Shown here piece after piece: positions 11,599-20,154 of a DNA stretch of 64,000 nt; the first letter of the stretch is position 1; each line of letters starts with the position of its first letter. Where the stretch lies: assembly GCF_014672835.1 (NCBI RefSeq), contig NZ_CP060244.1, forward strand, positions 1,343,001 to 1,407,000. The letters are read 5' to 3'. The position numbers and the translations under genes are program-made. Origin of the DNA: Entomobacter blattae. Lineage in GTDB: Bacteria > Pseudomonadota > Alphaproteobacteria > Acetobacterales > Acetobacteraceae. The notes below the pieces were generated by a model. The model worked only from the letters and a program-made list of their open reading frames with translations, was not told the DNA's origin and made no database searches.

Positions 11599-11809
11599 GC
11601 AAACCACGAAGAGGACAAGAGGAAAAAAAGATCCAAACCAGGCAGGGCAGGCCTTTCGTGCAGTAAGCTCCTGATGAGGGCTTGAGATCCTGATGGGAAG
11701 TGAAATGATTTTGGCGGTATTTTTGTAAATATTTGGTTAATTTTTATATGATTATGAAGCAAACAGGCGTTTTTATGAGGAGTGTTGTATAAATTTATGA
11801 AGAGTGTTG

Positions 11810-11839
11810 TATAAAAACGGCCCCGCCATTTTGGCGGGG
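11810..11839 (-). terminator. GC-rich hairpin followed by T-run, reading leftward
   Basis: CCCCGCC (11821-11827) pairs with GGCGGGG (11833-11839) around a 5-base loop. On the minus strand it is followed by CCGTTTTTA, so it fits an intrinsic terminator for leftward transcripts arriving from the repeat-rich region, upstream of the efflux operon. No intact leftward gene precedes it now. Confidence 0.5.
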
Positions 11840-12143
11840 AAGAGGGTTATGGCCATATGGCATGAGAAGATAGCTTCCATGGACCTTGTCTCTGCCCAAT
11901 TTTTGCGGCTTCATTGTTGCTGTTCAGTCGTGCTACCCAGTTGTCACGACTGAGTTATCACTTCCCATTTTTTGCTGCCGAGGGCCCGTTGCCCGGATTT
12001 TTCCTTTGCTTACTGGGGTTTTCCTATTGCAGCCTTGTTGAGACGAGTCTTTCCTTGCCAAGATAAATCTTTTTATAGTGCTTTTTATGTTGGTTTTCTT
12101 ATTTTTTGGAGGCGCTTTTTACGGAACTGATATTTCTTTCTTC

Positions 12144-12220
12144 TATGAACTATGAACTATGAACTATGAACTATGAACTATGAACTATGAACTATGAACT
12201 ATGAACTATGAACTATGAAC
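12144..12220. repeat. Tandem heptanucleotide array, 11 perfect copies of TATGAAC
   Basis: Eleven uninterrupted copies of a 7-base unit occupy 77 bases, preceded by a partial copy and followed by the related TTATGAAG. Each unit contains ATG, but unit length 7 rotates the frame. It is a likely slippage-prone locus about 0.8 kb upstream of the receptor gene. Confidence 0.95.
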
Positions 12221-12384
12221 TTATGAAGAATTTTCATCGAATGATAAAAAAAAATCATTAGTGAAGGAGAAGGAGTTGTATTAATTTTCTCTTCATCTTT
12301 GTTTGCGGTAGGGCAAAGGGATGCTTGAGGGGTGGGCATTCTGGCGGCTTGCTCGGATCTAACGGCTTGCCCGATCTAAAAAAT

Positions 12385-12515
12385 TGGACGTGCCCCAAAA
12401 ATGGGAATGCCCCAAAAAATGCAATTGTCTGGAAAAAGGGGATACCTGGAATTGGACGTGCCCGGAAAAAAGGAAGTGCTCAAAAAATGGGAGTGCTACA
12501 AAAATGAGAGTGTCT
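12385..12515. repeat. Degenerate tandem repeat of about 17 bases
   Basis: Successive imperfect units of the form GG(A/G)(A/C)(A/G)TGCCC(C/G)AAAAA recur along the tract, for example at 12388, 12405, 12456, 12470 and 12487. The units drift by point changes and small gaps, indicating an old tandem array. No protein family is recognised in any frame. Confidence 0.6.
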
Positions 12516-13035
12516 GTGCAGAACTAGACCTGTGCAGAGGAGATATGGGCAGAAAGAGATAAGAGTAAAGTCAAGCCAGGCAGCACCTGGTCCACACGGG
12601 GCCAATGCCCCATAGTCTCAAGGGTGGGGGATATCCCACAAACCCTGCGAGGGGGGAATAGGGATTGAGGGTGTTTTTTTCTGCTTTTAGCAGCTCAGTC
12701 TTGTGGGTCACAGCGCAGAAGGTCGACACAGTGTGGGAGCACGTTATGAAGGATTTTTTTAGAGAACCTCCTGTTGAAAGGCCCCGTGTTATACGGACTT
12801 GTGCTGCCAGGGGAGCTTCTGCCTGGGGATCTTTTGCCTGGAGGACTTCTGCTGCTAAGGGGGGTGCCAGAGGGGCCTCTGCTAGGGCCTGCTAGGGGGT
12901 TTTTTACCAGAGGTTGGGTTTGAGGGGCTTGGTGTGAGAAGGCTTGGTGTTGTAGGGTTTGGTGTGTGGGGGATTAGTGTGAGACGTCTTGTGGTAAAGA
13001 AGGTTGTTGCTCGTGTGGTTCCGGTTAAAGGGTTT

Positions 13036-15351
13036 ATGATCAGGCCGTTTGCCCAGCCAAAGGGTGGGGCTTTCCTTTTTGTTGCAGGTTCAGTTTTTTT
13101 GGGGCTGGCAGGAACAGTTTTTATCAGTTCTGCTTTTGTTCAACCGGCTATGGCTCAGGCCTTAGCTCGGGCAGTATCCTCTTCTGACCAAGAGAGGGGG
13201 CAAGATCAGCCAAAGCAGAGGGCTGAGGAGCATATTGTTGTTAAACAAGAGCGCCCAGCCCTATCCTACCAGACAGAGACAGGGGGCAAGTTGGGGCTTT
13301 CCCTGCAGCACAATCCGGCGACGATTTCTGTCATTTCCGATCGGGAAATGGCTCGAAAAGGCACCCAAATTTCGAGCGAGGCTTTACAGCTTGCCCCAGG
13401 AGTACAATCTTCCAATGCTTCGCCGGGGGATCCATGCCAAGTTGTGGTGCGGGGGTTTTCTGAAACCCAGGTTATGATCCAGCGAGATGGTATTTATATG
13501 GGCCCCACTTCTATGACATGCCGCTTGCAAAATACTTTTCACTTCCAGTCTATAGAACTGCTCCAGGGGCCTGCTTCTGTTTTTCAAGGGCAGGGGGCTG
13601 TGGGGGGGATTGTGGATATGCGCTATAAACTGCCTGTTCTTAATCAGTTTCATGCCAACGCGCTGACCTCTTACGGCAGTTTTAATACAGCCAATCTCGG
13701 TGGTGATGTGAATATTCCCTTGGCCGAAACACTTGCCATGCGGGTTGATTATAGCCATATGACCTCGGATTATTTTGTAAGTGGAGCTAACCCCCGTAAT
13801 GATGATCTGACGGTTTCCCTATTGTGGAAGCCGGTGGAAGAATTTACAGCTCGTCTTACGGTGGATTATGCAACCGATCAACTGCCAACCTATTTCGGAA
13901 CCCCTCTGGTGCCTTCTGCCCGGGTGTCCGATACGGTTGGGGGGATGCTGTCCTCTAGCCAGGGGTTAGGCGTGAGCCGCTCCAGCCTGTATCGCTATTA
14001 CAATGTGGGCAATGCCCAGGCGACCTCACAGAATGTATTGCCTACACTCCATCTGGACTGGCAGATGACCCCTGATATTTCTCTTCATAGCCGTACATAT
14101 TTTGTTTATTCCAAACGGCGCTGGCAGAATGCCGAGGTTTATAGCTTTGTTGATGGGCCTGGTGGAACAGATTCCTATGGAAATGCTGTTCCAGAGGGGG
14201 ATATTGGGCGTGATCGTTTTTATGTTTATCAAAACCAGCATCAGGTTGGGCAGGAGTTTCATGCCAAGATTGAGTCTGATCTCGATGCAGGATTGCAAAA
14301 TACCTTAGTGGTCGGGGCTCAGGCAGATTATTTCAGGTTTCTCCGCCAGCGGGGTTTTCCTACCACAGGAGATTATGCCGATTCTGTTTCGTTGGCCGAT
14401 CCGCAAAATGGCCTGTGGGAGAACTTGCCGGGATTGTACCCTTCCTTCAAGTCCCCTACCACCTATCTTAACACGGCCATGTTTTTGGAAGATGTGGTGA
14501 CTATACAGAAAAAATTGCGCCTGATCGGGGGCTTTCGGTATGACTGGATGCATCTTGATCGGCAAAATTTTAACCGTGATGGCCGCTTTAATGAGGCTAC
14601 CAGCTTCAAGGGAAATTACTTTCCGGCAAATTTCCGGTTGGGGGCAGTTTATGATGTTATGCCGTATGTCAGCACATATGCTTCGTTTTCTACAGGGGAA
14701 GATCCCCCAGGCTCTAACCTATTCTTGGCCAATAAGGGTGATTTTGAAGGTTTGAGCCACTCTTATCAGGAAGAAATAGGCATTAAGGCCGACCCCTGGC
14801 GTGGCGTGTTTGTGACCTCGCTGTCGTTTTATAATATCGACCGGACAAAAATCCTCACCACTATTGACCGCAATACCGTTACCACAGGTGGAAGCCAGCT
14901 TTCACGGGGGGTAGAATGGCAAGGTGTGCTCCATCCTTTGCAAGATTTTACGCTGGATGCCAATGTGGCTTATGTCTATACCCGCTATGGTCGTAATTTC
15001 CATGTGGGAGAGATTGATGCCTCAGGCAACAAGGTTCCCAACGTGGCTCCTGTTGTTGCCAATCTATGGGGTATTGTCTCTCATGTGGGGGAAATGCCGC
15101 TGGATTTAGGCGTAGGCTTGCGCTATGTGGCTGCTCGCCGGGGGGATTATGCCAATACTCTCCGGATGAATGGGTATGCCCTGGTTAACTTATTTGCGGC
15201 CTGGCACGCTCATGAGTATTTAACCGTGTATGGGCGTATTAACAATGTGGGGAATAAGCGTTATGTCCGTTGGGCCGATGTCAGCTACCCTTCTGAGGTT
15301 TTTTTGGGAGAGCCTCGCTCTTTTACCATTAGTGCACAAGCCAGTTTTTAG
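13036..15351 (+). CDS. TonB-dependent siderophore receptor
   Basis: A 771-residue outer-membrane receptor for ferric siderophores or a similar ligand. I prefer the ATG at 13036 (preceded by AAAGGG) over an in-frame GTG at 12934, because it gives a proper signal peptide (IRPFAQPKGGAFLFVAGSVF, cleavage near QPAMAQA). The plug domain follows: NPATISVISDREMARKG, EALQLAPGV, VVRGFSETQVMIQRDGIYMG and IELLQGPASVFQGQGAVGG. The remainder is a 22-strand-type barrel ending in the terminal Phe (TISAQASF). No extra N-terminal signalling domain is seen, so it is a transducer-less receptor. The gene stands alone; the iron link is by family. Confidence 0.92.
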   Translation: MIRPFAQPKGGAFLFVAGSVFLGLAGTVFISSAFVQPAMAQALARAVSSSDQERGQDQPKQRAEEHIVVKQERPALSYQTETGGKLGLSLQHNPATISVISDREMARKGTQISSEALQLAPGVQSSNASPGDPCQVVVRGFSETQVMIQRDGIYMGPTSMTCRLQNTFHFQSIELLQGPASVFQGQGAVGGIVDMRYKLPVLNQFHANALTSYGSFNTANLGGDVNIPLAETLAMRVDYSHMTSDYFVSGANPRNDDLTVSLLWKPVEEFTARLTVDYATDQLPTYFGTPLVPSARVSDTVGGMLSSSQGLGVSRSSLYRYYNVGNAQATSQNVLPTLHLDWQMTPDISLHSRTYFVYSKRRWQNAEVYSFVDGPGGTDSYGNAVPEGDIGRDRFYVYQNQHQVGQEFHAKIESDLDAGLQNTLVVGAQADYFRFLRQRGFPTTGDYADSVSLADPQNGLWENLPGLYPSFKSPTTYLNTAMFLEDVVTIQKKLRLIGGFRYDWMHLDRQNFNRDGRFNEATSFKGNYFPANFRLGAVYDVMPYVSTYASFSTGEDPPGSNLFLANKGDFEGLSHSYQEEIGIKADPWRGVFVTSLSFYNIDRTKILTTIDRNTVTTGGSQLSRGVEWQGVLHPLQDFTLDANVAYVYTRYGRNFHVGEIDASGNKVPNVAPVVANLWGIVSHVGEMPLDLGVGLRYVAARRGDYANTLRMNGYALVNLFAAWHAHEYLTVYGRINNVGNKRYVRWADVSYPSEVFLGEPRSFTISAQASF

Positions 15352-15554
15352 CCACCCTTTCGCACTTAGCATCTGTATTTGGTACCCATACTCGGAGAAT
15401 TTTAGCCTAGAGAAATCAAAGAAACCCTTATTTTGCAGTCTTTTTTTATATCTACATATCCCTTTTTATGCGTGTTTTTTACCCCTATCTACACCATTTT
15501 TACACCATCCTGTAATCTAGTTCTATTATATGAATTTAAAAAACAGGTGTAATT

Positions 15555-16565
15555 TTGGCTTCATTTATTAAAAGAGGTTTGTCATGGAGAGCCATGATAG
15601 TAAAAAAGGGTCAGAGAGTAAATGCAACGTTTGACACTTTGCAAGAAGCTAAAGAGTGGGCCTTGTATGCAGAGTCGTCTATTTTGGCAGGGGAGAAACT
15701 AGCTCAAGAGGTAAAGCCTGTTTCTAAAGGTGAAACGCTTGCTAATTTATGCGCAAGATATGCTGTAGAAGTGTCACTTCATAAAAGAGGGCAAAGATGG
15801 GAAAAATTGAGGTTAAATGCATATAAGAAATATATAGCATTCAATAAGCCCATTCAGGAACTACAACCTTTGGATTTAGCTCTCTGGAGAGATGAGAGAT
15901 TAAAATCTGTAAGTTCTGCAACAGTGAACAGAGATTTGAATTTAATTTCTGCCGTGATTACGCATTCAATGAAAGAATGGCGTGTTCCAGTTTTAGTTAA
16001 TCCTGTGAGCCTTATTCGTCGGCCTAAAGACCCGCCTGCCCGTAAGAGAAGAATCTCTCATGAAGAGAGAAATATTATAGTCTCTGCTTTAGGATGGGAC
16101 ATGAATACTCCTCCCGTTACACAAAGGGATTATGTCGCTTTTGCTTTTTTATTGGCACTGGAAACGGCGATGAGGCGGAGTGAAATATTATCTTTAATCT
16201 GGGAAGATGTTTTTATTGAACAGCGATATGTTCATTTAAAAATGACAAAAAATGGTGAAGAAAGGGACGTACCCTTATCCTCAAATGCTTTAAAACTAAT
16301 AAACATATTGCCTATCGGTAGACCATCTGAAAGGTTAGTTCCTATTGAACCTGGGTATTTAACAACAACATTTAGAAAAGTTAAAATAGAAGTTGGGTTA
16401 AAAGATTTAAGATTTCACGACTCCAGAAGAGAAGCCGCGACTGAATTATCAAAGCGGCTCTCTAATGTTTTGGAGCTGGCAGCTGTCACGGGGCATAAAT
16501 CTTTGAAAATTCTTCAGGGATATTACAGACCTGATCCAACTTTTCTGGCTAAAAAGTTGGAATAG
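15555..16565 (+). CDS. int: Phage-type tyrosine recombinase (integrase)
   Basis: This 336-residue site-specific integrase has a SAM-like DNA-binding middle domain and a C-terminal catalytic domain. All catalytic positions are visible: Arg in ETAMRRSEILSL (about 209), Lys in KMTKNGEERDVPLS, His-x-x-Arg in LRFHDSRREAATEL, His in AVTGHKSLKIL and the nucleophile Tyr in QGYYRP. The start is TTG at 15555 with AGGTG six bases upstream; a weaker ATG lies at 15594. It converges on and overlaps the excisionase-like gene by 17 bp. The attachment site probably lies in 15352-15554, but no tRNA target was seen there. Confidence 0.92.
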   Translation: MASFIKRGLSWRAMIVKKGQRVNATFDTLQEAKEWALYAESSILAGEKLAQEVKPVSKGETLANLCARYAVEVSLHKRGQRWEKLRLNAYKKYIAFNKPIQELQPLDLALWRDERLKSVSSATVNRDLNLISAVITHSMKEWRVPVLVNPVSLIRRPKDPPARKRRISHEERNIIVSALGWDMNTPPVTQRDYVAFAFLLALETAMRRSEILSLIWEDVFIEQRYVHLKMTKNGEERDVPLSSNALKLINILPIGRPSERLVPIEPGYLTTTFRKVKIEVGLKDLRFHDSRREAATELSKRLSNVLELAAVTGHKSLKILQGYYRPDPTFLAKKLE

Positions 16566-16773
16566 ACCTGGGCCTACCCATTTTAATGGCTTTGTCGTTA
16601 GTTGTGTTTCTGTAGAATTCTTTTACAGTTTTTTCATCCCAACGAAGAAACTGTATGTTTGGGACACAGGGTGGAAGTTTTTCAGGTGTTTTGCATCTAT
16701 ATTTATAGATAGTTTTTTGACTACATTTTAAAAAATCCGCTAGTTCTTTAATAGTCCACAGCGACTCACTCAT
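16549..16773 (-). CDS. Small helix-turn-helix protein, excisionase/AlpA-like
   Basis: A 74-residue protein beginning LWTIKELADFLKCSQKTIYKY, a winged-helix DNA-binding pattern (helix-turn-helix 17 type) used by excisionases and AlpA-like regulators. WDEKTVKEFYRN near the end completes the fold. It overlaps the antirepressor gene upstream by 4 bp (ATGA) and the integrase 3' end by 17 bp, so it is the distal gene of the leftward repressor-side operon. Role as excisionase or integrase regulator is inferred from size, motif and position. Confidence 0.75.
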   Translation of the reverse strand: MSESLWTIKELADFLKCSQKTIYKYRCKTPEKLPPCVPNIQFLRWDEKTVKEFYRNTTNDKAIKMGRPRSIPTF

Positions 16774-17546
16774 TTGTTTTCTACCTTGAGTTGACTTTGC
16801 CCCCAGAAAGCATCATCGTCCATGACTTCACCTTTGAAGATAACAATGCCTTTAACCATATGTGAGAAATCGTGTGCGCTTATAGTTTGAGAGTTAAATC
16901 GTGAGCGACGGTTAGTAATGTGAGAAACACCGATCAACTTGTTCGAGATGTTTACGGTTTTTCCGCCAATATCGTAGCATTCGTAAATTTCGGTTTTCTT
17001 ATTGATTTCCATTAGATAGAAACCGTTGTGAGAAAAACTATCCGCAGGCAGCCACCCGATGATATCGTTCTCGTTAATGTAAGACCCGTGGTTGGTATTA
17101 TCAGCGCGTATATATTGGATTTTTGGGTTTTTGAAGAATAAATTGTTATCAGTTTTCTTTTGAACAGAAACGGAGGTTCTTACTTTAAAATAGCCATTCA
17201 CCAGTTGGCGTTGAATTTTCCATGCTTTTTCATCAGTGAACGATTTGACAAGCATAAGGTAACCAGTTTCTGTAAGGAGAATACCTTTTGGTGTACGAGG
17301 GGGGAAAATACCTGTTAACGACTGAGTACGAATTTCGTACCCAGTCACTTCGAAATAGTCTTCGTTGAGAACAAGCCGCTTTTTGTTTTCATTAAAATTG
17401 CGTTTAGCAGTGCCTTTTGCTCTCTCATGAATTAGGTCAACCATCTCCAGTGTTAAAACAGGTCTTTCCTTGTATTCTACAACCTTGAATTCTTTGTCTT
17501 CAACGGTAATAATTTCTTGATGTGTCATAGGTTCTTGCTCCAGCAT
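16770..17546 (-). CDS. ORF6N/Rha-type phage antirepressor-like protein
   Basis: A 258-residue protein with an N-terminal KilA-N/ORF6N-like domain (RPVLTLEMVDLIHERAKGTAKRNF, NENKKRLVLNEDYFEV and GILLTETGYLMLVKSF). This domain is common in phage antirepressors and phage regulatory proteins. The C-terminal half (about 130-258) is unrecognised and polar. The start overlaps the preceding stop as TGATG and the end overlaps the excisionase-like start, so the three small genes form one operon under the 17.9-kb operators. A role in lifting repression by the neighbouring CI protein is plausible but not shown. Confidence 0.7.
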   Translation of the reverse strand: MLEQEPMTHQEIITVEDKEFKVVEYKERPVLTLEMVDLIHERAKGTAKRNFNENKKRLVLNEDYFEVTGYEIRTQSLTGIFPPRTPKGILLTETGYLMLVKSFTDEKAWKIQRQLVNGYFKVRTSVSVQKKTDNNLFFKNPKIQYIRADNTNHGSYINENDIIGWLPADSFSHNGFYLMEINKKTEIYECYDIGGKTVNISNKLIGVSHITNRRSRFNSQTISAHDFSHMVKGIVIFKGEVMDDDAFWGQSQLKVENK

Positions 17547-17878
17547 CAGTGAATTTTTTTATTTTTTAAATAGGTTTGTAGAAAACTGATGTGATAGTCG
17601 AGTTCTTCATGAAATTTTTCTGAAAAGCCAAGGTTGGTAAAGAACGCGATCGTGTCTTTACGGTAATGTCTGTAGAAATCGCTCTGTTCGTTTTCATCGC
17701 AGAGTACTATCAGGTCGTTCCATTTTTTTAACTTTTCAAAAATGGTCAGTATGTATAGAAAATCTTCTTTTTGGCAGGCTAGGTAGCCAATGTCGTTTTT
17801 CCAGAAAAAACTTCTAGCTATTGATACGGCCTGCGGGTCAAGGTTTTGCATACCAATACCCTCTACATAAACATGCAT
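17546..17878 (-). CDS. Unrecognised 110-residue protein of the phage control module
   Basis: I do not recognise this protein. It starts MHVYVEGIGMQNLDPQAVS, has a middle rich in aromatic and charged residues and a C-terminal helix ending YLKNKKIH. A GGGAG ribosome site lies about 10 bases before the ATG. It is the first gene after the operator cluster at 17910-17950 and overlaps the antirepressor by 1-2 bases. Being first in a repressor-controlled operon suggests a regulatory or early phage function, but no function is assigned. Confidence 0.6.
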   Translation of the reverse strand: MHVYVEGIGMQNLDPQAVSIARSFFWKNDIGYLACQKEDFLYILTIFEKLKKWNDLIVLCDENEQSDFYRHYRKDTIAFFTNLGFSEKFHEELDYHISFLQTYLKNKKIH

Positions 17879-17909
17879 ATGTTATTCTCCCTAAGAATTA
17901 TAGAGAGGT

Positions 17910-17950
17910 AGTAACTATATTAGTTACCAAAGGTCAATATAATAGTTACT
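17910..17950. promoter_or_regulatory. Repressor operators between cI and the downstream operon
   Basis: AGTAACT (17910-17916), a 5-base spacer and AGTTACC (17922-17928) form a near-perfect palindrome with the same 7-5-7 layout as the site at 18646-18664. A second half-site AGTTACT lies at 17944-17950. This cluster sits just downstream of cI and in the leader of the antirepressor operon, consistent with control of that operon by the CI/Cro pair. Confidence 0.7.
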
Positions 17951-17954
17951 TAAA

Positions 17955-18590
17955 TTACTTCCAAACCCATTTACCAATTACCCGGCCTTTAATAGTAATT
18001 TCATCAAGTTTTTTATTATAGGAACTATAGGCTGGATTTATACTGCTTATTTTTACAACAGTAGGATCACTACTCAGGATGATTTCTAGTCTTTTAAGAA
18101 TAACAGTGTAACCATCCCATATGGCATATATACCAGGGGGAGAAGGAATATTTTTGGATAAATCAACTAGGACTTTTTCACCAGAATAATAATCTGGTTC
18201 CATACTATCTCCCTCTACTTTTAGGATTATTAATGAAGAAGAGTTTGTAAAAGATTTTATATACTCTAAAGGTATCACCCAGTTGCTGGTGTTAATATTT
18301 TTTAGAGAACAGTCGTATTCAGGAATTAAAGCTGACTCTGTTCCTTGGGAAATACTTTCTTTTGTTGTAGTAGGTTGATCTATTCCCATTAAATATGATG
18401 GAGAGACGTTTAACACAGCAGAAATTCTCTTTGCCCAGTGGGAACTAAGGCTAGTTTTTCCATGCCGTAATTTAAATATCGTTTGTTTGGTGGTGTTAAG
18501 AGCCGATGCAAGTTGCGGATCATTGAGACCTGCCGCAATCATAGCCTTTTCAAGTCGTTGAGAAGGAGAGCTGTTATCAGTTTTGTTCAT
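17955..18590 (-). CDS. cI: CI-type repressor: helix-turn-helix plus S24 (LexA-like) peptidase domain
   Basis: This 211-residue regulator has an N-terminal helix-turn-helix (RLEKAMIAAGLNDPQLASAL, then TTKQTIFKLRHGKTSL, residues 12-48) and a C-terminal S24 domain. The nucleophile Ser is in VEGDSMEPDYYSGE (about 141) and the general-base Lys in TVILKRLEI (about 180). That is the layout of phage repressors inactivated by RecA-stimulated self-cleavage. A clear Ala-Gly cleavage pair is not obvious in the linker, so inducibility is uncertain. It is divergent from the Cro-like gene across a palindromic operator. Confidence 0.88.
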   Translation of the reverse strand: MNKTDNSSPSQRLEKAMIAAGLNDPQLASALNTTKQTIFKLRHGKTSLSSHWAKRISAVLNVSPSYLMGIDQPTTTKESISQGTESALIPEYDCSLKNINTSNWVIPLEYIKSFTNSSSLIILKVEGDSMEPDYYSGEKVLVDLSKNIPSPPGIYAIWDGYTVILKRLEIILSSDPTVVKISSINPAYSSYNKKLDEITIKGRVIGKWVWK

Positions 18591-18637
18591 ATGAGAGATA
18601 ATAACTTCGGTTTCTTTTTTTGTCAGAAACTTAATTA

Positions 18638-18666
18638 TTGACTATAGTAACTAAAATAGTTACTAT
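18638..18666 (+). promoter_or_regulatory. Promoter with embedded operator for the Cro-like gene
   Basis: TTGACT (18638-18643) and TACTAT (18661-18666) are spaced by 17 bases, a good sigma-70 promoter. The palindrome AGTAACT-AAAAT-AGTTACT (18646-18664) fills the spacer, so repressor binding would block polymerase. The ATG at 18673 lies only 7 bases after the -10 element, so the transcript would be nearly or fully leaderless. Confidence 0.75.
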
Positions 18667-18672
18667 TTTGAA

Positions 18673-18885
18673 ATGCAACTTAATGACTGGTTACTTAAAA
18701 ACAAAATTAGCAAAAGTAGATTCGCTCAAATATCAGGTATCAATCATAAACAATTGGTTGGGCGATACACAAACGGAACTTCGTTTCCTAGCTCACTAAA
18801 CTTGTCACGAATTTCTTTTGCGACGAGGGGTGAGGTTACGGCTAACGATTTTTTAGAACTGTTTTTAGAAAAACAAAAGGCGTGA
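18673..18885 (+). CDS. Cro-like helix-turn-helix regulator
   Basis: A 70-residue DNA-binding protein starting MQLNDWLLKNKISKSRFAQI, where SKSRFAQISGINHKQLVGRY reads as a helix-turn-helix. Small size, divergence from the CI-type gene and an operator overlapping its promoter match Cro-type regulators of temperate elements. No ribosome-binding site precedes the ATG, consistent with the near-leaderless transcript predicted from the promoter spacing. A GC-rich hairpin begins at the stop codon. Confidence 0.75.
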   Translation: MQLNDWLLKNKISKSRFAQISGINHKQLVGRYTNGTSFPSSLNLSRISFATRGEVTANDFLELFLEKQKA

Positions 18886-18910
18886 AGCAGCTTCGAAACA
18901 CCTTCACGCC
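18879..18910 (+). terminator. Hairpin at the end of the Cro-like gene
   Basis: GGCGTGAAG (18879-18887) pairs perfectly with CTTCACGCC (18902-18910) around a 14-base loop. It overlaps the stop codon of the Cro-like gene. No T-run follows, so it may terminate weakly or stabilise the mRNA end. Confidence 0.5.
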
Positions 18911-18996
18911 CCGACTGATAGGACAGCCAATGTATTGTATAATAATAAACAGTTCTGCTGTCGATAACAATCTTTTCCTTGAGAAGAGATCATGAC

Positions 18997-20109
18997 ATGA
19001 GGCGGGCCGATCGGCAGAAAATCCTTGATTATTTTATGGATAACTGGGATTTCAGGGCTCTTTCGCCAGAAGCCACCTTACTGTGGTTTGATCTGGCTTT
19101 TTATTTACACGAACGGGATTTAACAACCCTCTCAGCACAGCTGGCCAAAGGTAATGTGCTGGATGATCTTTTCTCCAGGAATAGAACATCATCTTGTGTG
19201 CGTTCTGTAGAAGAACTGTGCAGATTTTCTCTGATTAGGAGAGAGGATGATGGAAGCATGGTGTGCTGTTTCCTTGAAGACCTACAGCAGGTCAGAGAAG
19301 CCAGGGACCAGAAAAGACAGAAACCTATTGTCGATGAAGGTCAACAGCTTTTGGTATCTGCACAGGCTCATGGAGATCGTCGCTCCCTAACCAGTCGTGA
19401 GAATGGCCGGAAGGGGGGAAGGCCACCAAAACAAAGGAGCGGTAATCAACCTTCTCTTTTGTTGCCAATTGCTGGTGGTAATCAACCAGTTCATAACCTA
19501 AAAAACCTGATTCATCTGGAAAACAGGTTTTTAGGTTTTCAAAAACCAGATGAAACGCAGGGTTTTTCACAAAAAATAGGTTATTTAGGTTTTCCTAAAG
19601 AGAAAGAAAAAGAAATATATATAAACTCTTCTTTTTCTTCTTCTCCTTCAAAAGGTGAGAAACCTAATTTCAAACCCACGCAAACAAATGTTTCTGACGA
19701 TCTGATTGTCTTTGCCAGTCACTGTATGGATCGAGCTGGAATACCCAAGAATTCGTCTTCTGTCAGAAATCAGCTCTGGCAGGTTCAGCAATGGTTGAAT
19801 GAGGGCGTAACAGAGCAAACTATCCTTGAAGCGATTGGCTATTTAACGGCTAAAATGCAGAAAAATGGGCAGACGCCGGATCATTTAGGGGCTTTTTGCA
19901 AAACAGTAGAAACCTTTCAACAACAGGAAAACGCTGTTGCTGCTGTTATGCCCACTATAGAGCAGGCAAAAGAGGAAGATCTTCTGGCCAAAGAAACCTT
20001 CAGGAAGGATTTTCTGGCATGGCAAAAACGATATGAATTCTCTCATGATTTTACTGAACTTGCAAAAATGCCTCGACTGGAAAATTACCTCTCCAGAAAA
20101 TCTGCCTAA
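18997..20109 (+). CDS. Unrecognised plasmid/phage protein, possibly replication-related
   Basis: A 370-residue protein that I do not assign to a family with certainty. I start it at ATG 18997, preceded by GAGAAGAG, rather than the in-frame TTG at 18979. Residues 1-110 (ADRQKILDYFMDNWDF, SVEELCRFSLIRRED) look like a compact helical, possibly winged-helix domain. The middle contains SRENGRKGGRPPKQRSG, a motif frequent in plasmid and phage initiator-like proteins. The linker (about 150-215) is low-complexity with repeated GFQKP/LGFPK units, matching repeated AGGTTTT-type DNA. It is followed by topB, suggesting a DNA-processing cluster. Confidence 0.5.
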   Translation: MRRADRQKILDYFMDNWDFRALSPEATLLWFDLAFYLHERDLTTLSAQLAKGNVLDDLFSRNRTSSCVRSVEELCRFSLIRREDDGSMVCCFLEDLQQVREARDQKRQKPIVDEGQQLLVSAQAHGDRRSLTSRENGRKGGRPPKQRSGNQPSLLLPIAGGNQPVHNLKNLIHLENRFLGFQKPDETQGFSQKIGYLGFPKEKEKEIYINSSFSSSPSKGEKPNFKPTQTNVSDDLIVFASHCMDRAGIPKNSSSVRNQLWQVQQWLNEGVTEQTILEAIGYLTAKMQKNGQTPDHLGAFCKTVETFQQQENAVAAVMPTIEQAKEEDLLAKETFRKDFLAWQKRYEFSHDFTELAKMPRLENYLSRKSA

Positions 20110-20154
20110 TGAAAGAATTTTACTACGCATAAGTTAAGGAAGTGCTGAACAGAT

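Larger units (their letters stand above)
11840..13035. other. Long repeat-rich intergenic region upstream of the TonB receptor
   Basis: About 1.2 kb without a supported gene between the divergent efflux operon and the TonB receptor. It contains a heptamer array (12144-12220), a degenerate 17-base repeat tract (12385-12515) and a G-rich low-complexity stretch (12780-12970). Short open frames here translate to repetitive Gly/Lys/Asn or Ala/Ser/Arg runs and look like by-products of the repeats. Confidence 0.5.

Noticed and set aside
12325-12895. Two short plus-strand frames upstream of the TonB receptor
   Set aside because: Their translations are low-complexity products of the underlying DNA repeats, with no ribosome site and no family resemblance.
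15352-15554. Search for a tRNA gene as the integrase attachment target
   Set aside because: No cloverleaf-like sequence or CCA-preceding acceptor stem is visible; the att site remains undefined.
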